Shown piece by piece: positions 5,840 through 9,254 of a stretch of 9,254 nt of DNA (positions within the stretch are counted from its first letter, which is position 1; every line of letters starts with the position of its first letter). The notes beneath the pieces are model-generated. The model ran no database searches, was not told the origin of the DNA, and was given only the letters and a program-made list of their open reading frames with translations. This DNA comes from CAYSWF01 sp964562905 (lineage in GTDB: Bacteria; Patescibacteriota; Andersenbacteria; UBA10190): positions 1-9,254 of the forward strand of contig CAZLVG010000035.1 of NCBI GenBank assembly GCA_964562905.1. Direction: 5' to 3'. The translations under genes and the position numbers were made by a program.

Positions 5840-5849
5840 AGTGACATAA

Positions 5850-5878
5850 CTATTATCATAAAAATGTAAAAATGTCAA
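5850..5878 (-). promoter_or_regulatory. Sigma-70 promoter of the membrane protein-efp unit
   Basis: A perfect -35 TTGACA (5873-5878) is followed by an AT-rich spacer and the -10 region GATAATAG (5850-5857). TAATAG gives a 17-bp spacer and GATAAT a 15-bp one. The start codon 5839 is only 10-12 bp downstream, so the mRNA would have almost no leader. Confidence 0.65.
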
Positions 5879-5920
5879 AAAAAAACGGTGCGGTAACTCC
5901 TCTGCTCACCTGAAAAGCGT

Positions 5921-6062
5921 GTAGCGGGCGGGCGCTACCGCCGCGCCAGCGGCTGGCCTCTTAAAAGAGTTAACTGAAGCCCGCGGCGGAGTGGATCTTC
6001 CGGACCTGCTTCCCGCGAGGCTGGCTAAGGCAAGCCGGCTGCCGCCGCCTTCCTGGCCCGGA
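5921..6062. other. GC-rich, hairpin-prone stretch; possible structured RNA
   Basis: There is no ORF, but several stems: GTAGCG-GGCGGG-CGCTAC (5921-5938), GCCGC-GCCA-GCGGC (5940-5953), CTCTT/AAGAG (about 5958-5969) and a longer-range pair GCGGCGG (5983-5989) with CCGCCGC (6042-6048) enclosing GGCTGGC/GCAAGCC. It sits between two divergent promoters. It could be a leader or a small RNA on either strand; on the minus strand a nine-T run (5877-5885) ends the region, though without a convincing hairpin. I match no known RNA family. Confidence 0.25.
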
Positions 6063-6068
6063 AAAAAA

Positions 6069-6097
6069 TTGCATTAATAAAGCCCTTTAGTTATCCT
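6069..6097 (+). promoter_or_regulatory. Promoter of the small acidic ORF
   Basis: TTGCAT (6069-6074), a 17-bp spacer, then TATCCT (6092-6097). It would give a leader of about 28 nt that includes the Shine-Dalgarno AAGGAGGTGA before ATG 6132. Confidence 0.45.
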
Positions 6098-6131
6098 TCA
6101 CAGTGTAACCAAAGTTAAGGAGGTGATTTGT

Positions 6132-6287
6132 ATGATGGAAGAGACAACAGAAGAGCCAACGATGCCGGAAACCGAAGGCACGCCGGAAACGCCAGCCGAG
6201 CCGGAAACTCCTGCTCCGGAGGAGCCGGGAATTCCCACCGAACCGGAAACTCCTGCTCCGGAAGAACCAGAGACACCGGGTCTTTAA
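6132..6287 (+). CDS. 51-residue Pro/Glu/Thr-rich acidic peptide
   Basis: The start is MMEETTEEPTMPETEGTPET and the end PEEPETPGL. The sequence is almost only Pro, Glu, Thr, Ala and Gly, with the block EPETPAPEEP present twice. No hydrophobic segment or Cys is present, so the peptide should be disordered and strongly acidic. The gene is well supported: AAGGAGGTGA seven bases before ATG 6132 is a near-perfect anti-Shine-Dalgarno match, a promoter lies upstream and an intrinsic terminator 45 bp after the stop. The role is unknown; such PE/PT-rich tails usually act as linkers, but here the peptide stands alone. The neighbour on the right is convergent. Confidence 0.7.
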   Translation: MMEETTEEPTMPETEGTPETPAEPETPAPEEPGIPTEPETPAPEEPETPGL

Positions 6288-6331
6288 GGCGTCAAAGGCA
6301 GTAGCGAGCAATTTAACCAACACTAACTTTT

Positions 6332-6376
6332 AGCACACCTTGGCAGATGTTTCAGACGCGGAAGGTGTGCTTTTTT
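6332..6376 (+). terminator. Intrinsic terminator of the acidic peptide gene
   Basis: Perfect 10-bp stem AGCACACCTT (6332-6341) / AAGGTGTGCT (6362-6371), 20-nt loop, six T (6371-6376). In the minus direction the hairpin is followed by AAAAG, so it serves the plus strand only. Confidence 0.8.
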
Positions 6377-6394
6377 ATCTCCTCCCGCCAAACA

Positions 6395-7108
6395 TTACAG
6401 CACTAGGGTGTGCCCATGCTGCTTCAACCAGCGGCGGTGGACGACAAAGTCACCGTCAACCTGCGCCACTAACCGCCAAAACGACGGCCCGTGGCCCGGT
6501 TCCCGCAGGTGAGCCACTTCATGAGCCACCACATAATCCGCCACCTTATGAGGGGCCAGGGCCAAGCGCCAGCCCAAGGAAATTCGCCGGTTTTTCTCTA
6601 TACAACTTCCCCACTGCGAGCGGGCGTCGGAAACCACGACTTTCAAGACGTGCACACCCAGCCGTATGCCGAAATCCTGCGCTTGGCGCTCGAAGTAACT
6701 CTTGGCCTTTTCTTGGTACCACCGCCTAAGGGCCGGCCTTACTTCCTCCCGGCCTGGTACTTTAAGGCTTAGCACCCCGTCCGGCCGCTCGCGCAGTCGC
6801 GTCCGCTTTCTTTTTTCTTCACATTTCACTTCCAGCTCGTACCATCGCCCGAACACAGGCAGTTTATCCCCTGTTATCAGGCGCCGGCGCGGAACACTGG
6901 CCCTTTGCCAAGTTTTCTTGCGCAACGTCCGTTCCAGCCAGTCCGCCTGCTGCGTCACAAACTTACGCCCTTCATCAAAAGAAACATGCCAAGGCACCAC
7001 CAGTTCCACCGCGCCGGACAAATCGACGTGCAGCAGCAAGTGCTTAGCCCGGCGGCTGCGCCGCACCGTGTAAGCCGGCAAGTTAAAATCAGCCATAAAT
7101 AATTGCAT
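6395..7108 (-). CDS. YgjP/DUF45-type zinc metallopeptidase
   Basis: This 237-residue protein is about the usual family length. The N-terminal half is a beta-rich region (YTVRRSRRAKHLLLHVD, VPWHVSF, RRLITGDKLPVFGRWYEL). The C-terminal half holds RSQWGSC (163-169), NRRISLGWRL and the metal site VVAHEVAHL: His196, Glu197 and His200 form HExxH, and His206 in the following GHGPSFW is the likely third ligand. These fit the SprT/M48-like DUF45 family, often annotated YgjP-like metal-dependent hydrolase. In some genomes relatives accompany type I restriction systems, but nothing of that sort is near. The substrate is unknown. ATG 7108 was chosen; ATG 7096 (MADFNL) is possible. No Shine-Dalgarno site is present, and the gene is divergent from 7152. 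Confidence 0.88.
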   Translation of the reverse strand: MQLFMADFNLPAYTVRRSRRAKHLLLHVDLSGAVELVVPWHVSFDEGRKFVTQQADWLERTLRKKTWQRASVPRRRLITGDKLPVFGRWYELEVKCEEKRKRTRLRERPDGVLSLKVPGREEVRPALRRWYQEKAKSYFERQAQDFGIRLGVHVLKVVVSDARSQWGSCIEKNRRISLGWRLALAPHKVADYVVAHEVAHLREPGHGPSFWRLVAQVDGDFVVHRRWLKQHGHTLVL

Positions 7109-7132
7109 CCATACACTTGAGGTAATTATTAT
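7103..7132 (+). promoter_or_regulatory. Promoter of the PCP-like gene and metK
   Basis: TTGCAT (7103-7108), an 18-bp spacer, TATTAT (7127-7132). The start codon 7152 would follow a leader of about 12 nt. It shares the -35 sequence TTGCAT with the promoter at 6069. Confidence 0.45.
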
Positions 7133-7133
7133 A
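7128..7133 (-). promoter_or_regulatory. -10 box of the metallopeptidase gene
   Basis: A perfect TATAAT on the minus strand lies 19 bp upstream of ATG 7108. No clear -35 is seen. It overlaps the plus-strand -10 TATTAT, so the two divergent promoters would compete. Confidence 0.5.
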
Positions 7134-7151
7134 TCCCACTACAGTTAATAT

Positions 7152-7484
7152 GTGTTTTGGTTTCATAAAAAAGAAGAGGATTCCAAAGAAGAGGATTCCG
7201 GGGAAGTAGAAGAAGTGGCCTGGGACGCGGCGGCCACTCAAGCCCTGGAACAGTCCTTGAAGCAGGCTCCCGCGCCGGGCCTGCTTAAGAAGCAGATAAA
7301 AAAACGCTTGCAGAAATCGGCGGAAGATGTGGCCCGCTCCCGAGGCCACTCCTCGGTTACGGCGGAAGATCTTATGGAGAGCATGCTGAAAAACATGCCG
7401 GAGAATGTGCGCAAAAAAGTGGAAGACGCCGTGAAAAAGGGACCGGAAGGTCTGAAAGAGCTGGAAAATGACTTGAACTTGTGA
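7152..7484 (+). CDS. Small PCP-reductase-domain-like protein
   Basis: The protein has 110 residues from GTG 7152; the overlapping ATG 7150 is in another frame that stops early. The N-terminus is charged, with a tandem 15-bp duplication giving KKEEDSKEEDS. Residues 24-77 (AWDAAATQALEQ, then KKRLQKSAEDVARSRG, then SVTAEDL) resemble the small PCP_red domain (PF08369): W..A, Pro-rich step, basic helix, E..AR..G, VT.ED. That domain was named for protochlorophyllide reductase but also occurs in non-photosynthetic bacteria without known function. A helical tail (NMPENVRKKVEDAVKKGPEG) follows. The stop TGA (7482-7484) overlaps the metK GTG start, suggesting one transcript. No Shine-Dalgarno site is seen. 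Confidence 0.6.
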   Translation: MFWFHKKEEDSKEEDSGEVEEVAWDAAATQALEQSLKQAPAPGLLKKQIKKRLQKSAEDVARSRGHSSVTAEDLMESMLKNMPENVRKKVEDAVKKGPEGLKELENDLNL

Positions 7485-8273
7485 GTTCAGGCACTTTCCT
7501 CTTCACCTCCGAGTCCGTTACGGAAGGCCATCCCGACAAGATTTGCGATCAAATCTCTGACGCTGTCCTGGACGCCTGCCTTAAGCAAGGATCCTCAATC
7601 TCACGTAGCCGTTGAGACTGGAGTAAAAGATAACGAAGTTTTTTTATTCGGCGAACTAACTACCAAAGCCGACATAAACCCGGAAGAAGTCGCCCGGCAG
7701 GTTATAGCTGACCTCGGTTATACCGACGAGGCTATCGGCTTTTCCGCGGACAGCGCCAACGTCCATCTGTACTTGTCGCAACAGTCACCCGATATCGCCC
7801 GCGGAGTTGACCGGAAGGGGGGAGAGCTGGGAGCCGGCGACCAGGGGATGATGTTCGGCTACGCCGACCGCCAGAGTCCGGAACTGATGCCTCTGCCCAT
7901 AAGCCTGGCTTATGGGCTTACCCGCCGGCTGGCCAAAGTAAGAAAAAGCGGCTGGCTGCCCTGGCTGCGGCCCGACGGTAAGTCGCAGGTTACCGTGCTA
8001 TACGAGAACAACCATCCCCAAGCCGTAACCACCATCGTGTTGTCGGCCCAGCACGCGCCGTCAATCAGCCACCGGGAAATTAAACCTTCTTTACTTGAGC
8101 AAGTTGTAAGCCAAGTCGTACCCCCTGAACTGCGCTCGCCCGACATGCAAGTCCATATCAATCCCACCGGCCGTTTTGTAACCGGCGGCCCGGCGGGTGA
8201 TTCGGGAGCCACCGGCCGCAAGATAATCGTGGACACCTACGGCGGCTGGTCCCGCCACGGCGGGGGCGCTTTT
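7481..8273 (+). pseudogene. metK: S-adenosylmethionine synthetase, N-terminal part (N-extein), one frameshift
   Basis: MetK makes S-adenosylmethionine from ATP and methionine. The start is GTG 7481 (VSSGTFLFTSESVTEGHPDK); His17 of GHPDK is the ATP-site His. An extra G at 7589/7590 breaks the frame after ACLKQ (codon 36). Removing it gives DPQSHVAVETGVKDNE, as in other MetK proteins, and the frame then runs on. Later landmarks are QQSPDIARGVDR, the signature GAGDQGMMFGYA, WLPWLRPDGKSQVT, NPTGRFVTGGPAGDSGATG and KIIVDTYGGWSRHGGGAF (residues 247-264). The usual next residues SGKD are absent: an intein starts at 8274, and the C-terminal third of MetK (about 120 residues) is not in the window. The gene is broken unless the extra base is a read error and the rest lies beyond the edge. 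No SAM riboswitch is visible upstream. Confidence 0.9.
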
Positions 8274-8570
8274 TGCGTTGCCGGAGATAGTATCATCAAC
8301 ACAGAGCACGGGCTGGGAAAAATTAAAGGACTGTCCTTCGTGAAAAAAGGAGACCTGATAAAGACTGACATTTCACCAACTCCTAATTGGACAATGGATT
8401 CGTAACGGAGAGATGGAAACCATCACCGCAGTTACCCGTGATGGTTATCAGATCGAAGGCACTCCAACGCAACGTATTCGGGTCATTAACGCAAAAGGTG
8501 ATTATGTATGGAGGCAGCTTGGCAATTTACACCCTACCGACTGGATTGCTATTCAAAGAAAAAACCGCCT
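8274..8570 (+). mobile_element. Intein N-terminal fragment inserted in metK at GGGAF^S
   Basis: Directly after MetK GGGAF comes CVAGDSIINTEHGLGKIKGL, a block-A intein start with catalytic Cys1, then FVKKGDLIKT. The frame stops at 8403-8405. A second frame (shift between about 8363 and 8400) continues WIRNGEMETITAVTRDGY, then GTPTQRIRVI (block B, 8458-8487), then WRQLGNLHPTDWIAIQR, a typical intein splicing-domain order. The usual block-B His (T..H) is Gln here. Around 8553-8570 homology ends and a transposase begins; the endonuclease, blocks F and G and the final Asn are missing. About 93 residues are recoverable. The insertion site is right for an intein: a catalytic motif, with a Ser expected at +1 of the C-extein. 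As seen, it could not splice. Confidence 0.82.
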
Positions 8571-9163
8571 GTTCGGCGGGGATGCGAGAAATGGCGGCAA
8601 CCGCCAAGCAGCGCGGGTTCTCTCCAACCCACGCGCTCATGGACACCTGGTACACCAACGTGGCTAATTTGGCTCATCTACGCAGTTTAGGGTGGCGCTG
8701 GATCGGCCAGTTCAAGAGTAACCGCGTGGCGTTTTACCAGCACCGGCGTCTCCATGTGAAAGAACTGCCGTCCAACGAGAATACCTGGCAGGTTCACCTT
8801 CCTGACTACGGCACCGTCACGGTATGTCGAGTGACTCGCGCAGACGCGAGCATCGTCTACCTTGGTACCAGTGATCTCACGCTCAGTTAAAGGAGGCGGC
8901 ACAGAAACTGTTCCGTCTGCGCTGGCGGATTGAGGAGTACCATCAGGGCTTAAAACAGCAAGCCGCCGCGGGCAAGTGTGCCGCGGCATCGGCGACCAGT
9001 CACGCGCGCCCATCTGTTCAGCGCCATCCGCACTCTGCTGGGGTTGGAGCGGTATCGTTTAACCGCTGGTATCCCCTACCCCGAAGCCAAGCAGCAACTG
9101 CTGCGGACAGCCATTGCCGACCGGCTCGCCACCAGCCATCCGCTGTACGAATTACTGCCGTAA
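8552..9163 (+). pseudogene. IS4-superfamily transposase, C-terminal part, frameshifted
   Basis: Reading begins FKEKTACSAGMREMAATAKQ in the frame of 8552 and continues through ALMDTWYTNVANLAHLRSLG (second catalytic Asp in LMDTWY, codon 8642) to a stop at 8888-8890. In the next frame, from about 8884, LKEAAQKLFRLRWRIEEYHQ, then GLKQQ, contains R(3)E(6)K of the YREK signature with the catalytic Glu. A return to the first frame near 8978 gives RAHLFSAIRTLLGLERYRLT and ends ATSHPLYELLP. The N-terminal third with the first Asp is absent, and there are at least two frame breaks, so the copy is inactive. It most resembles the IS701/IS4-type DDE transposases. An ATG at 8387 in this frame is not a real start; it lies in intein sequence. 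Confidence 0.85.
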
Positions 9164-9254
9164 GTCAGACTGCTGCTGCCACTGCTGAAACAGAACCTCA
9201 TCACCGTGAGGTGGTGGTGCTATGTCTCAGTACTGGTCAACTGCGAAAGTCGAG
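8553..9254 (+). mobile_element. 3' part of an IS4-superfamily insertion sequence
   Basis: It extends from the intein/transposase junction (about 8553-8570) to the window edge. It lacks a left end: no copy of the reverse complement of the right terminus is found near the junction. After the transposase stop a 70-bp non-coding tail leads to GTCAACTGCGAAAGTCGAG, the window's last bases. Confidence 0.7.
9236..9254 (+). repeat. Probable right terminal inverted repeat of the IS
   Basis: GTCAACTGCGAAAGTCGAG lies where the right end is expected, about 75 bp after the transposase stop. From memory, CTGCGAAAGT(T/C)GAG ends are common in IS4/IS701-type elements. The partner left repeat is not in the window, so this remains a likelihood. 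Confidence 0.45.

Noticed and set aside
6000..6030. Minus-strand AGGTCCGGAAG resembling the SRP RNA core
   Set aside because: The adjoining GGAAGCAGCC and the paired asymmetric loop of SRP RNA are not in place, and the flanking stems do not form the SRP hairpin.
7110..7151. SAM riboswitch controlling metK
   Set aside because: The 40-bp space is filled by promoter boxes; no S-box core or paired stems are present.
7485..7772. metK starting only at ATG 7773
   Set aside because: The upstream DNA encodes the conserved MetK N-terminus including GHPDK in two frames joined at 7589; 7773 is an internal Met.
8387..8551. N-terminal extension of the transposase from ATG 8387
   Set aside because: The same DNA codes clear intein sequence in another frame, and the extension has no transposase character.

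Overview
The window looks like a chromosomal piece from a small-genome bacterium of the Candidate Phyla Radiation (Patescibacteria) type. This placement is inferred, not proven. The clues are an EF-P whose domain-I loop reads KKQQRRP instead of PGKG, a compact GH1 enzyme, several genes with no Shine-Dalgarno site and a -10 box almost at the start codon, small acidic ORFs, and intergenic regions crowded with small palindromes.

Layout, left to right. (1) Bases 1-299 hold the 3' end of a plus-strand gene made of DVSGLK heptads, followed by a terminator hairpin. (2) Bases 534-1267 hold a minus-strand gene for a membrane-anchored, cysteine-rich protein. It has a clear extended -10 promoter with a nine-G tract in the spacer and a strong Shine-Dalgarno site, but its reading frame is broken twice. 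(3) Bases 1337-2172 (minus) are a HepT/MntA (HEPN/MNT) toxin-antitoxin pair. (4) Bases 2246-3367 (minus) are a short GH1 glycosidase whose stop codon lies in the loop of a perfect 14-bp palindrome; related palindromes occur at 1300-1326 and about 3664-3678. (5) Bases 3368-3879 carry no gene but several dispersed repeats. (6) Bases 3880-4716 (minus) are a sigma-70 factor. (7) Bases 4953-5839 (minus) are a two-gene unit with a small membrane-anchored protein and elongation factor P. (8) Bases 5840-6131 hold a good minus promoter, a GC-rich hairpin-prone stretch and a plus promoter. (9) Bases 6132-6287 are a 51-residue Pro/Glu/Thr peptide gene with an excellent Shine-Dalgarno site and a terminator. 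(10) Bases 6395-7108 (minus) are a YgjP-type metallopeptidase, divergent from 7152-7484, which encodes a small protein resembling the PCP reductase domain. (11) From 7481 to the end lies S-adenosylmethionine synthetase (metK), interrupted first by an intein and then by an IS.

The metK end is the most unusual part. The MetK reading runs normally, apart from one extra base near 7589, to the catalytic motif GGGAF. It then passes directly into an intein N-terminus (CVAGDSIINTEHGLGKI) exactly before the Ser that should follow. The intein is itself damaged: it has a frame break, its block-B His is replaced by Gln, and it is cut off at about 8553 by the C-terminal part of an IS4-superfamily transposase that is also frame-broken. 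The window ends in what looks like the IS right end. Either this is a decaying metK allele (nested invasion by intein and IS), or the right end of the contig is poorly assembled.

Housekeeping genes (sigma factor, EF-P, metK) are mixed with a defence-type toxin-antitoxin pair and surface proteins. Apart from the two-gene units (mntA-hepT; membrane protein-efp; PCP-like-metK) there is no sign of one shared pathway.
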